DNA of 64,000 nucleotides from RH-AL1 sp965198485 (GCA_965198485.1 CBDAPQ010000005.1:1984001-2048000), one strand, 5' to 3'. Positions 1-8,587 are shown, counted from the first letter of the stretch. The notes: generated from the sequence alone by a model not told the origin. Numbers and translations are program-made.

Positions 1-388
1 CGAGCAGGTCGCGCGTGGCTTCGATCGGCGTGCCGGGATTGATGGCTACGCCGGCGGCGCAACCGAGCGCGCGGATCGTCTGCAGCGACCGGTGGACGTG
101 AGGCCCGGCCTCGGCGTGCACGATGATCGAGGTGGCTCCGGCCTGCGCAAAAGCCTCGAGGTAGGGGTCGGCCGGCGTGATCATCAAGTGGACGTCGAAG
201 GGCTTGTCCGTGTGCGGCCGCATCGCCTCTACCACGCCGGGTCCGAAGGTGATGTTGGGCACGAAATGGCCGTCCATGACGTCGAGGTGCAGCACGTCGG
301 CCCCGGCTTCCACCACGGCGCGCACCTCTTCGGCCAAGCGGGAAAAGTCGGCGGAAAGGATCGAGGGGAGGATCTGCAGCGGTCTCAT
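1..388 (-). CDS. rpe: Ribulose-phosphate 3-epimerase, 5' part (cut by window edge)
   Basis: Interconverts ribulose 5-phosphate and xylulose 5-phosphate in the pentose phosphate and Calvin pathways. The leftward frame from ATG at 388 reads MRPLQILPSILSADFSRL, then LHLDVMDGHFVPNITFGP, FDVHLMI and IIVHAEAG. These are the hallmark stretches of this TIM-barrel family, including metal-ligand His and Asp residues (HLDVMDGHF) and the phosphate-side HLMI segment. Only about 129 residues are inside the window; a full enzyme has about 220-230. The ATG overlaps the TGA of the upstream LysR gene (ATGA), so the two are probably co-transcribed. Identity is clear from the sequence; the 3' end is not seen. 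Confidence 0.93.
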   Translation of the reverse strand, partial: MRPLQILPSILSADFSRLAEEVRAVVEAGADVLHLDVMDGHFVPNITFGPGVVEAMRPHTDKPFDVHLMITPADPYLEAFAQAGATSIIVHAEAGPHVHRSLQTIRALGCAAGVAINPGTPIEATRDLL

Positions 389-1305
389 ATGCGGCGCCTA
401 TCACGCGCCCCGCTTCCAGGCGAGCCCGAGCCAACCTCAGGTGCCCGTCCCGCTATGCCGCGCGTGCGGCTCATGATGGCGGCGGCGAGTTCCGCGATCG
501 GCGCGGGCGAGCTGCGGGCGTGGCGCAGCAGAATGAAGTCGAGCGTTCCGAGATTCGGCAGGGTATCGGGCGGCAGCACGGCGAGGCTCGTCGGCACCAG
601 GCTTTTGGCCAGCACCATGATGCCGAGCCCGGCTTGCGTGGCGGCGACGAGTCCGCTCAGCGAGTCGCTGGTGCAAGCGAGCCTCCAGCCGATGTCGGCG
701 CGCGACAGCGTGTCAAGGACCACGGTGCGCGTCAGGCTGGGCGGCGGGTAGGAGATCAGGGGCAAGCCGCCGCCGCGGATCATGTCCTCGCGCCAATGGC
801 TGGGTCTGCCGACCCAGGCGATGCAGTCGCGCCATACGAGATCGCCGCGCTCTTCGCCCGTCCAGCGCTTACAGAAGACGAGGTCGAGCTCGCCGTTGTC
901 GAAGCGGTGGATCAGCGTTGAGGAGAGCGCGACGGTGAGTTCAAGGTCGATCTCGGGATGGTGACGGGTAAAGCTCTCCAGCACCCTCGGGAGGAAGGTC
1001 AAGACCAGATCCTCGGTGGCGCCAAAGCGCAGCCGACCGCGGGCGCGGGTGCCGGCAAAGAACTGCTCCGCGCGTCCGGTGGTCTCGAGAATGAGGCGGG
1101 CATAGCCGATCAGGGCCTCGCCGTCAGCCGTCAAGGTCACGGAATGGGTGTCGCGCACGAAGAGCTGACGGCCGAGGTGCTGCTCGAGTCGACGGACGTG
1201 GTCGCTCACGGTGGACTGGCGCATGGCCAGCTTGCGACTGGTTTCGGAGAAGCTGTTGCCTTCCGCGATGACAAGGAAGGTCTTGAGGAGGACGGGATCG
1301 AGCAT
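385..1305 (-). CDS. LysR-family transcriptional regulator
   Basis: 306 residues. The N-terminal winged helix-turn-helix is typical (LLKTFLVIAEGNSFSETSRK, then STVSDHVRRLEQHLGRQLFVR), followed by a periplasmic-binding-like effector domain (RLRFGATEDLVLTFLPRVLE onward). The C-terminal ~20 residues are basic and low-complexity and probably not part of the fold. It is divergent from the oxalate-decarboxylase-like bicupin at 1452 and overlaps rpe by 4 bases. The 146-bp spacer holds nested palindromes that look like its operator. By position it most likely controls the bicupin gene and itself; the effector is unknown. Confidence 0.88.
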   Translation of the reverse strand: MLDPVLLKTFLVIAEGNSFSETSRKLAMRQSTVSDHVRRLEQHLGRQLFVRDTHSVTLTADGEALIGYARLILETTGRAEQFFAGTRARGRLRFGATEDLVLTFLPRVLESFTRHHPEIDLELTVALSSTLIHRFDNGELDLVFCKRWTGEERGDLVWRDCIAWVGRPSHWREDMIRGGGLPLISYPPPSLTRTVVLDTLSRADIGWRLACTSDSLSGLVAATQAGLGIMVLAKSLVPTSLAVLPPDTLPNLGTLDFILLRHARSSPAPIAELAAAIMSRTRGIAGRAPEVGSGSPGSGARDRRRI

Positions 1306-1451
1306 AGACCGTCAGGTTGGCAGGCTTATCGAATTTTTCGATGGCCGATAAGTTTATTTAGGGTCTACCAGCCTGCGGCAGCTGGTTCCATCCTCCCCAT
1401 CAACGCCAACGCTGGGCTGCCGAGCCGAGCGGGTGTGGAAAAAGGAACAAC
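1306..1451. promoter_or_regulatory. Divergent LysR/bicupin control region with nested inverted repeats
   Basis: This AT-rich stretch within GC-rich surroundings contains several inverted repeats: TAGACC (1305-1310) with GGTCTA (1362-1367), CTTATCG (1325-1331) with CGATAAG (1346-1352), and TCGAA-TTT-TTCGA at 1329-1341. LysR-type regulators bind interrupted palindromes in such divergent spacers. Which repeat is the recognition site is inference. Confidence 0.5.
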
Positions 1452-2663
1452 ATGGACAACAGCAGCAGACGCGCGTTTCTCGGTAATGCGGCGCTCGGTG
1501 CCGGCGGACTCGTCGCCCTGGCGGGTGGCGCCCGCGCCGAGTCCGGGCCAGGAAGCCTGAGCGACAAAGGCAAACCGGGGCAGGGCGGCACAGCATTTGA
1601 CTCGGTACAGCTGCCGCCGGGCGCGACGGTGGCCTACCACGATCCCGCCGATGTCGGTGCCATGCCCGACTTCCACTACGCGTTGGACGCGACCGCGCCG
1701 AAGATCACGTCGGGCGGCTGGGCCAAGGAGGCTACGGTCCACCACTTCCCGATCAGCAAGGGGTTGGCGGCGGTCCACATGTTCCTCGACGCCGGCGCAG
1801 CGCGCGAGCTGCACTGGCACGCCATCGCCGCCGAATGGGCCTACGTTCTCGACGGCCAATGCCAGACCGTAGTGCTGACGCCGGAGGGCACCAGCGAGAT
1901 CAACAACTACAAGTCGGGCGACCTATGGTTCTTCCCCAAGGGTCACGGCCACGCCATCCAGACCATCGGCGACAAGCCCTGCCATTTCCTGCTGTCGTTC
2001 GACAATGGCGCCTTCTCCGAGCACGGCACGTTTTCCATCACGGATTGGATCAACGTGACTCCCAAGGAGATGCTGGCGCTCGACTTCGGCATCCCGAAGG
2101 ACGCGTTCGACGCCTTCCCGAAGGGTGAGACCTACATCCAGGCCGGTCCGATCGTGCCGGTCTCCGAGGCGCTCGACGCGCCCTGGCCCAAAGAGTCGAC
2201 CCACAAGTTCCGCCTGCTCAACGATCCGCGCGCGGTCCGGGAGTTCGACGGTGGCGAGTTCCGTCTGGCGACCGTGGACGAATGGCCGGTGTCGAAAGGC
2301 ATGTCGGGCGGACGCATGGTCATCAAGCCAGGCCAGATGCGAAAGCTGCACTGGAATGTCAACGCCAACGAATTCCATTATTATCTGAAAGGCAAGGGCC
2401 AAGTGGCCATGTTCGGCTCGGGGGGACGCGGCAAGGTGGCGGAGTTCAACCCCGGCGACGTCGCCTACATACCGCAGGGCTTCGGCCATGCCATCCGCAA
2501 CGTCGGTACCGAGGATCTCGTCATGATCCAGACCTGGGACAACGGCAAGTTCGAGGAGATCGATCTGAACAAGTGGGTCCAGTCGAGTCCGAAGTACCTG
2601 CTGGCCAACAACTTCGCCGGCGTGCCGCAATCGACCATTCAGGAGATGAAGCAGCAGGCCTGA
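1452..2663 (+). CDS. Tat-exported bicupin, oxalate decarboxylase family
   Basis: 403 residues. It starts with a twin-arginine signal (SRRAFLG at residues 5-11, hydrophobic stretch, cleavage near ARA-ES), so the folded metalloprotein is probably exported by Tat. Two cupin domains follow. Domain 1 has the Mn-binding set H121, H123, E128 and H167 (RELHWHAIAAEW; GHGHAIQ). Domain 2 has H300, E307 and H346, but N302 replaces the second His of the HxH pair (KLHWNVNANEF). The lid region reads SEHG (189-192) where Bacillus OxdC has SENS, keeping the Glu needed for decarboxylation. The family converts oxalate to formate and CO2. The SD AAGGAA supports the ATG. Enzyme versus oxidase or storage role is not settled. 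Confidence 0.87.
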   Translation: MDNSSRRAFLGNAALGAGGLVALAGGARAESGPGSLSDKGKPGQGGTAFDSVQLPPGATVAYHDPADVGAMPDFHYALDATAPKITSGGWAKEATVHHFPISKGLAAVHMFLDAGAARELHWHAIAAEWAYVLDGQCQTVVLTPEGTSEINNYKSGDLWFFPKGHGHAIQTIGDKPCHFLLSFDNGAFSEHGTFSITDWINVTPKEMLALDFGIPKDAFDAFPKGETYIQAGPIVPVSEALDAPWPKESTHKFRLLNDPRAVREFDGGEFRLATVDEWPVSKGMSGGRMVIKPGQMRKLHWNVNANEFHYYLKGKGQVAMFGSGGRGKVAEFNPGDVAYIPQGFGHAIRNVGTEDLVMIQTWDNGKFEEIDLNKWVQSSPKYLLANNFAGVPQSTIQEMKQQA

Positions 2664-2671
2664 TCGTGTTC

Positions 2672-2700
2672 GGCCCGGCGGACTCCGCCGGGCCTTCTTA
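2672..2700 (+). terminator. Rho-independent-like terminator after the bicupin
   Basis: A perfect 10-bp stem, GGCCCGGCGG (2672-2681) with CCGCCGGGCC (2685-2694), closes on a 3-base loop and is followed by TTCTTATTG. It lies 9 bases after the stop of the first bicupin and before the second, so the two genes are probably transcribed separately. Confidence 0.75.
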
Positions 2701-2734
2701 TTGTTTGCGAGCGGGATCGCGATGGAGAAGCGGG

Positions 2735-3807
2735 ATGCAGGCCGATCGACGCGATGTCCCAGGCGGGTTCGGCTCGCGCAAAGACGAACCGGATCCGTTG
2801 CCGGCCTTTCAATACGCGCTCGATGCTACAGTGCCGACGATCACGAGCGGAGGCTGGGCCAAGCACGTGACCGTGCGGCGCTTCCCTGCGGCTCGCGGGA
2901 TCTCCGGGGTGCACATGTTTCTCGATCCAGGCGGCTCGCGCGAGTTGCACTGGCACTCGCTTGCCGACGAGTGGGCCTACGTGATCGACGGACGTTGCCA
3001 AACGGTGGTGCTGACGCCGCAGGGCACGAGCGAGATCAACAATTTGGGCCCGGGCGACCTCTGGTACTTCCCGAAGGGTCATGGTCATTCGATCCAGACG
3101 ATCGGCGACGAGCCCTGTCACTTCATCCTCGCCTTCAACGACGGCGAGGAATCGCCCGAGTTCGGCACGTTCGGCATCACCGACTGGATCAGTGTCACGC
3201 CCAAGGATTGGCTGGCGCAGACCTTCGGCATGCTGGAGGAGCGTTTCGATACCTTTCCCAGAGGGAAGTTTATCTCGAGTCCGGTCCGGTATTGCAGGCG
3301 TCCGACGCGCTGGAAGCGCCGTGGCCCAAAGAGTCGACCCATAAGTTCGCGCTCGGCAAAAATCCCGCCGCGGTGCGCGCCTTCGACGGAGGGAGCTTCC
3401 GGCTCGCGACGGCGGAGGAATGGCCGATCTCGACCGGCATGTGCGGCGGACTGATCACGATCCGGCCGGGCGCGATGCTCGGCCTGCACTGGCACCCCAA
3501 CAGCAACGAGTGGAACTACATGCTCGCCGGCCGTGCGGAGGTGGCGCTCTACGGCGCGCGAGGCCGCGGGCCGGTGGAAGCGTTCGCTCCAGGCGACGTG
3601 GCCTATTACCCGCGCGGCTTCGGACACGCGATCCGCAACATCGGCAACGAGCCGCTCATAATCGTGCAGGTATGGGACAGCGGCCGTTTCGAGGAGATCA
3701 CGCTGGCTGGCTGGATCGCGTCGACACCACCGGAATTCCTCGCCGCCAACGTTCCCGGCGTTCCGCCAGCGACGCTCGCGCGCCTTCGGGTGCGGTCCCG
3801 TGCTTAG
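2735..3807 (+). pseudogene. Second oxalate-decarboxylase-like bicupin, single frameshift
   Basis: This is a close paralogue of the preceding gene without its Tat signal. It begins MQADRRDVPGGFGSRK behind a GGAGAAG ribosome site. Domain 1 (RELHWHSLADEWAYV; GHGHSIQ) is in the first frame up to about 3262. From about 3266 the homology continues in another frame (EVYLESGPVLQASDALEAPW) and domain 2 keeps the full HWH set (GLHWHPNSNEWNY). Aligning with the paralogue, one G is missing from the GGG run at 3263-3265. It could be a real inactivating deletion or a sequencing error. The natural stop TAG at 3805-3807 touches the left end of the IS701-like element, so that insertion lies exactly at the 3' end. 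Confidence 0.85.
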
Positions 3808-3871
3808 CACTACAGTTGCGGTCCATCCCCATCTCTGAATCCATGAGCTTCCATGATTCGGGGAATCGTGG

Positions 3872-5284
3872 ATGGCGGGCGCATCGATCGAGGAGACGCT
3901 CGAGCTCTGGGCTTCGTCGCTTCGGGCGGTGAAGGCTCGCATGCGGCCGCTGTTCCCCTGCAGGAGCGGATGGCGGCGTCGGCGGGGTTGTTCCTGGATG
4001 GTCTGCTGGGAGGCGAGCGCCGCAAGACCGGATGGTCCCGGGCGGAGGCGGCGGGCGATCCCCGGCCCGTGGCGCCAACAGGCGATCCTGGGCCGCGGGC
4101 AGTGGGATGCCGACGCCCTGCGCGACATCGTCCGCGACTACGTGCTGGAGTTGCTGGCCGATGCCGACGCCGTGCTGGTGATCGACGAGACCGGTTTCCT
4201 GAAGCAGGGCAAGGCGTCGTGCGGCGTCGGCCGGCAGTACACGGGCTCGGCGGGCAAGATCACCAACTGCCAGGTCGGCGTCTTCGCGGCCTACGCGTCG
4301 CGGCACGGCCATGCCTTCGTCGACCGCGCCCTTTACCTGCCGAAGGCATGGACCGACGATCCCGCGCGCATGGCCGCGGCGCACGTGCCGGCAGATATAC
4401 GGTTCGCGACCAAACCGAAGCTCGCCGTGGCGATGATCGAGCGGGCGATCGCGGCGGAAGTACCGTTCGCCTGGGCGGAGCTGACCAGAGGCTCCGCGAG
4501 CGAAGCTCGATGGAGTGGTCAGCGGAGGGCGCCGCCGACACCGTCTACGGCACCGGCGATGTCGAGATGGCGCTGCGACGCGCGGGCAAAGGCTACGTGC
4601 TCGGCACCAACGCCAACCATCCGTTCCGCTCCTGGGGTAAGAAGCAGCGCGTGTCGGGCAGCGCGGAGGCGATTGCGCGCGACCTGCCGGAGACGGCCTG
4701 GACCCGCCTGTCGGCTGGAGAGGGCACCAAGGGCGCGCGGCTGCACGACTGGTGCTACCTCCCTCTCGCCGACCTCGACGCCGGCGAGTGCGACGGTCCT
4801 CCAGGCCCGTGGACACGGGGCCTGCTCGTACGGCGCCACGTCGCCGACGGGTCAATGGCCTTCTTCTCGACCTGGTGCCCGCTCGGCACGTCGCTCGAGA
4901 CTCTCGTCGCCGTGGAGGGCCGCCGCTGGACCATCGAGGACGCCTTCGAGACCGCCAAGAATGAGCTCGGCCTCGACCACAACGAGACGCGCTCCTGGCA
5001 CGGCTGGCACCGCCACGTCTCGCTCGTCATGACCGCTTTCGCCATGCTCGCCGCGATCCGCCATCACGCCAACACCGCGCCCCCTCCGCCCCCAAAAAGA
5101 TCGGCGACGCCGGCCCGCACGCGCCGCCCCTGATCCGCTGGTCGATGCAGGAGATCCGCCGCATCGCCGTGCGCCTCGCGCAACGACGTATCGAACCCGC
5201 GCAGGTGATCGCGTGGAGTTTGTGGCGACGCGCCCATCAAGCCGCAGCACGCGAAGCGCACCTCACAACAAGACGGCAACTGTA
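3872..5284 (+). pseudogene. IS701-family (DDE, DUF4338-like) transposase, multiply frameshifted
   Basis: Transposase homology has to be followed through several frames. It runs from MAGASIEETLELWASSLRAV, to AASAGLFLDGLLGGERRKTG in a second frame, then LVIDETGFLKQGKASCGVGR and KITNCQVGVFAAYASRHGHA back in the first. From 4530 it continues with ADTVYGTGDVEMALRRAGKG through AIEDAFETAKNELGLDHNET-like sequence in the second frame, and the C-terminus is in the third. At 4475-4527 about 53 bp containing a strong hairpin are inserted between the conserved FAW and ADTVYG segments, which accounts for one of the shifts. The enzyme cannot be made as a whole. Confidence 0.82.
4475..4527. repeat. Small palindromic element inserted in the transposase gene
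   Basis: A 44-nt imperfect hairpin (4480-4523) begins GCTGACCA and ends TGGTCAGC. Its inner stem pairs CGAGC (4497-4501) with GCTCG (4505-4509) around a GAA loop. GCGGAG occurs at both borders (4475-4480 and 4522-4527), as a target duplication would. Compared with the transposase family, about 53 extra bases are present here. Confidence 0.6.
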
Positions 5285-5290
5285 ATGCTA

Positions 5291-6233
5291 GAGCCTGACT
5301 CAAAAGCTTGTTGCACTCTCCTGAGGTGAGTGATTCAGAGCACCTGGGAGCCTTTGGGCAGGTGCGCGATGACGTGGACGAGGGAACACAGGGCGACCTA
5401 CAGGCGCGAAGGCCCTGGCTTTCCAAGCAACTTGACGGAGGCGGAATGGGCGGTGCTGGCGCCGCTGATCCCGCAGGCGAGGCCAGGCGGGCGTCCGCGC
5501 AAGACCGACATGCGCGAAGCCATGAACGCGATCTTCTATCTGCTGAGGACCGGCAGTCCCTGGCGGTACCTGCCGCGCGACGGCTTTCCGCCGCGCTCCA
5601 CGGTCTACAACATCTTCCGCAAGTTCCAGGCTGAGGGGACCTGGGAGGCGATCTGGGCGGAACTTTACGTCCTGCTCCGTGAGCGCGAGCGGCGTGAGGC
5701 GAGCCCAACGGCGGCCGTGATGGACAGCCAGACGATCAAGTCTGCGGAAAAAGGGGCTGCAGAGCGCAGACATCAGCCCCCAACCAAGCCGACGCAGTGG
5801 GTTATGACGCCGGGAAGAAGGTGAAAGGCCGCGATCCACGCCCTGGTGGATACCCTTGGGCCTGCCGATCCGCCTCGTCGTGCATTCGGCCGCCGTGCAG
5901 GACCGTGACGGCGCAGCCCTGCTGCTGGACAAGGTGCGCAGGCGCTGGTTGGCATGCGTGTTCGCCGACGGCGGCTATGACGCCCAGCAGACCTATGAAG
6001 CCGCCGCAGCCAATCACCCGCTGCGCCTGGAGGTCGTCCGGCGACGCCGTGGGCTTCAAGGTGATCAAGCGGCGCTGGGTCGTCGAGCGCACCTTCTCCT
6101 GGTTCGGCCGTAACCGCCGCCTCGCCAAGGACTACGAGAACCTCGCCGCCACCGTCCTCTCCTTCGTCACTCTCGCCGCCGTCCAGTTCGGCCTCAGGCG
6201 ACTCGCGCGTAAGTAGGCTTTTGAGTCAGGCTC
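5291..6233 (+). mobile_element. IS5-family (IS427-like) insertion sequence (degenerate)
   Basis: 943 bp with perfect 17-bp terminal inverted repeats, GAGCCTGACTCAAAAGC (5291-5307) and its complement at 6217-6233. Flanks are CTA on the left and TTA on the right, compatible with the TA/TNA target of this group. It begins 3 bp after the right end of the IS701-like element, so it probably inserted into that element's target sequence and is the younger of the two. Confidence 0.85.
5369..6216 (+). pseudogene. IS5-family transposase, frameshifted
   Basis: The N-terminal half is intact in one frame (LTEAEWAVLAPLIPQARPGG, then NAIFYLLRTGSPWRYLPRDG, then AVMDSQTIKSAEKGA). The DDE core continues as VGYDAGKKVKGR in a second frame, LPIRLVVHSAAVQDRDGAAL and ADGGYDAQQ in a third, and the signature RRWVVERTFSWFGRNRRLAK again in the second. 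At least three frame changes and some junk near 5760-5800 show it is inactive. Confidence 0.85.
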
Positions 6234-6237
6234 TTAG

Positions 6238-6660
6238 GTCGTGCTTCAAACGCAAATATAGATAATTCTTGACTACAATGAACGGCGAATGAACAGCCTC
6301 TTGTATTGCAAAAATCCTCATATTTCTTGCATCTATCCTCGGCCGAGCGGGCTTCGTATGGAGGTGCAGTCTTCGGCGAGGCGTAGCGTGATGCGTGAAC
6401 GTAGTCCCAGCAGAATGATCCGGCTCCTGGCGCGGATCGGTCAGCGCGAGCAGCGAAGGCTCAAAGCCGAGGGTAGCAGGCACGAGCCCCAGCGCGGCCC
6501 CATCGCGACGTTGCCTTTGCTCGGCCAAGCTCAAATCGATGGTTCAATGCGATCGGCGAGCGGAGCCGACACGATGCGAGACGGTGCTTCGCCCAATTAG
6601 CAAGGTCGTCCGACCAGCCCTCGAACCCTAACGGACGCGAACAAGTAGCCATGGGTCCCA
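6238..6660. other. Intergenic region without a recognised gene
   Basis: 423 bp between the IS5-like element and mntH. The first ~100 bases are markedly AT-richer than the surroundings. Short open frames exist on both strands, but none has a convincing ribosome site or recognisable protein features. I see no tRNA, attachment site or further IS end. Confidence 0.5.
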
Positions 6661-7968
6661 TCAAGGTGCGGGAGCCGGCAAGCCTGGAATCGACACTTGA
6701 GCCATCTGCAGCAGCAGGATGGTGTTCAGCGACAGCACTGCGATCGCACCGAGGACCGCGGCGCCCGTCATCAGCCGGCTGTTGATCAAGGCTCCCATGA
6801 TCGCCTTGCGGGTCGTGAACCAAAGCAGCGCCAGCATCGGCACGGGCAGCGCGAGGCTGAGCACCACCTGGCTGAGGACCAGCGCCCGCGTCTCGTCAAT
6901 GCCCAACGCCACCACGACAAAGGCCGGCAGCATGGTCACCGCGCGCCGCACCGAGATCGGAATCGCGAAGCCGACGAAGCCCTGCATGATCATCTGCCCC
7001 GCCATCGTGCCGACCACCGAGGACGACACGCCGGACGCGATCAGCGAGACGAGGAACACCGCCGCCGCGCCCGCCCCGAGAAGCGGGGTGAGCGTCACAT
7101 AGGCCTTCTGGATGTCGGAGACGCCGCTGTGGCCGAGGTGGAAGGCGGCCGATGCCATCATCACCATCGCCATGTTGACGGCACCGGCGAAGGCCAGCGC
7201 CAGCACCACCTCGCGGTTGGAATAGCGTGCCAGCAGGCGGCGCTCGCGCGGGGACGGATCGGTGAGCCGCCTCTGGGTCAGCCCGGAATGGAGATAGATC
7301 GCGTGCGGCATGACCGTGGCGCCAATGATGCCGACGGCGATCGTCAGCGCGTCGGCATCGGGGATGTGCGGCACCATCGAGCCCAACGCCGCGGCGCCCC
7401 AGTTGACCGGCGCGATCACCAGCTCGACAAGGTAGCAGAGGCCGATCACCGCTACGAGCGCGCCGATGATGAGTTCCATCGGACGGAACCCGCGTGTCTC
7501 GAACAGGAGTAGCCCGTAGGTGACGGCGGCCGTGATGCCCATTCCGGCGAGGAGCGGCAGATGCGCCAGAATCGACAACCCGATGGCGCCGCCGAGGAAC
7601 TCGGCGAGGTCGGTCGCCATCGCAGCGATCTCGCTAACCATCCACATCGCCCAGACCATCGGCTTGGGAAAGCCGTCGCGGCAGTGCTCAGCAAGATTGC
7701 GCCCGGTTGCGATGCCGAGCTTGGCCGAGAGGGACTGGAACAGCATGGCGATGACGTTAGCCGCGACGACCACCCAGAGCAGCGCGTAGCCATACTTGGA
7801 GCCGGCCTGGATATTGGTCGCGAAATTACCGGGATCCATATAGGCGATCGAGGCGACGACCGCAGGGCCGACGAAGAGCAACGCCGCGAACGGCCGCGGT
7901 CTCCCGGCGAGCACGTCGCGCATCGCAGCGTCGGTGCGCTGCGTCATCGTCGGCATCGCGATATCCAT
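6661..7968 (-). CDS. mntH: NRAMP-family manganese transporter MntH
   Basis: 435 residues from the ATG at 7968; an in-frame TTG at 7992 would add 8. Proton-driven uptake of Mn(II)/Fe(II) across the inner membrane. The family metal-site motifs are present: DPGN in the first membrane segment (residues 45-48) and MPHAIYLHS in the sixth (from residue 220). About eleven hydrophobic segments fit the NRAMP fold. It is divergent from an mntR homologue, and the spacer holds overlapping palindromes, so Mn-dependent repression by MntR is likely. It is intact although surrounded by decayed genes. Confidence 0.94.
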   Translation of the reverse strand: MDIAMPTMTQRTDAAMRDVLAGRPRPFAALLFVGPAVVASIAYMDPGNFATNIQAGSKYGYALLWVVVAANVIAMLFQSLSAKLGIATGRNLAEHCRDGFPKPMVWAMWMVSEIAAMATDLAEFLGGAIGLSILAHLPLLAGMGITAAVTYGLLLFETRGFRPMELIIGALVAVIGLCYLVELVIAPVNWGAAALGSMVPHIPDADALTIAVGIIGATVMPHAIYLHSGLTQRRLTDPSPRERRLLARYSNREVVLALAFAGAVNMAMVMMASAAFHLGHSGVSDIQKAYVTLTPLLGAGAAAVFLVSLIASGVSSSVVGTMAGQMIMQGFVGFAIPISVRRAVTMLPAFVVVALGIDETRALVLSQVVLSLALPVPMLALLWFTTRKAIMGALINSRLMTGAAVLGAIAVLSLNTILLLQMAQVSIPGLPAPAP

Positions 7969-7997
7969 GGATACGGCTTCGTCTCTGATCAATACGA

Positions 7998-8020
7998 CTT
8001 AGATGAAGCTAAGGCTTCAT
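7998..8020. promoter_or_regulatory. Candidate MntR operator between mntH and mntR
   Basis: Two overlapping perfect inverted repeats: CTTAG (7998-8002) with CTAAG (8009-8013), and ATGAAGC (8003-8009) with GCTTCAT (8014-8020). The site lies 30-52 bases upstream of the mntH ATG in the divergent spacer with mntR, where a repressor would block both promoters. Assignment to MntR rests on position. Confidence 0.55.
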
Positions 8021-8131
8021 TCGTGTCAATAGGCTTAAATCGTCAGCCTTGCCTTGCAGACGCGTCGGAGCAGTTGCGATTCTTGGCCGCGGCTGCATAG
8101 TCGTCACGTCATTCGAGGGGAGGGCTGCTGC

Positions 8132-8587
8132 TTGGCCGCTCGCAACGCATCAGCTGCAGTGCCGGACCCGGCCCCCGCGCCGGACGAGACCGGCGTCGCG
8201 GTTCGTTTTGAACGGGCACGCCATGCTCGCGCCGCGGCGGTGCACGAGGACTATGCCGAGCTCATCGCCGACCTCGCTCAGGAATACGGCGAGGCCCGTA
8301 CTGCCGACATCGCGCGGCGGCTCGGCGTCACTCAGCCGACGGCCGCGAAGGCGCTGACGCGCATGAAGCGCGACGGTCTCGTCGTGGCCCGGCCGTACCG
8401 CGGCGTGTTCCTGACCCCGGCCGGGACCGCTATGGCCGAGCGGGTCAAGGCGCGCCACCAGGTGGTGCTCGCCACGCTCAGGGCGCTGGGCGTGCCGGCC
8501 GGAGCCGCCGAAGCCGATGCCGAGGGTATCGAGCACTACGTCTCCGACGTTACGCTCGACGCCTTCCGACGCTTCCTCGCGCGCTAG
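8132..8587 (+). CDS. mntR: Manganese-responsive regulator MntR (DtxR family)
   Basis: 151 residues from TTG at 8132, chosen because GAGGGGAGG lies just upstream; no ATG/GTG fits better. The protein resembles E. coli MntR throughout: ELIADLAQEYGEARTADIAR, the recognition helix region GVTQPTAAKALTRMKRDGLV, then RGVFLTPAGTAMAERVKARH and DAEGIEHYVSDVTLDAFRRF, which supplies Glu/His metal ligands. It would sense Mn(II) and repress mntH, its divergent neighbour. Confidence 0.9.
   Translation: MAARNASAAVPDPAPAPDETGVAVRFERARHARAAAVHEDYAELIADLAQEYGEARTADIARRLGVTQPTAAKALTRMKRDGLVVARPYRGVFLTPAGTAMAERVKARHQVVLATLRALGVPAGAAEADAEGIEHYVSDVTLDAFRRFLAR

Larger units (their letters stand above)
3808..5287 (+). 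mobile_element. IS701-family-like insertion sequence (degenerate)
   Basis: About 1.48 kb bounded by near-perfect 16-bp inverted repeats: CACTACAGTTGCGGTC at 3808-3823, and GACGGCAACTGTAATG at 5272-5287, whose reverse complement differs at two positions. The left flank is CTTAG and the right flank CTAG, close to the YTAR target preference of the family, but no perfect target duplication can be called because an IS5-like element abuts the right end. The single transposase gene is broken in several places. Confidence 0.8.

Noticed and set aside
6289..6600. Two overlapping ~100-codon frames in the region between the IS5-like element and mntH.
   Set aside because: No Shine-Dalgarno support, no family resemblance, and the frames overlap on both strands as expected by chance.
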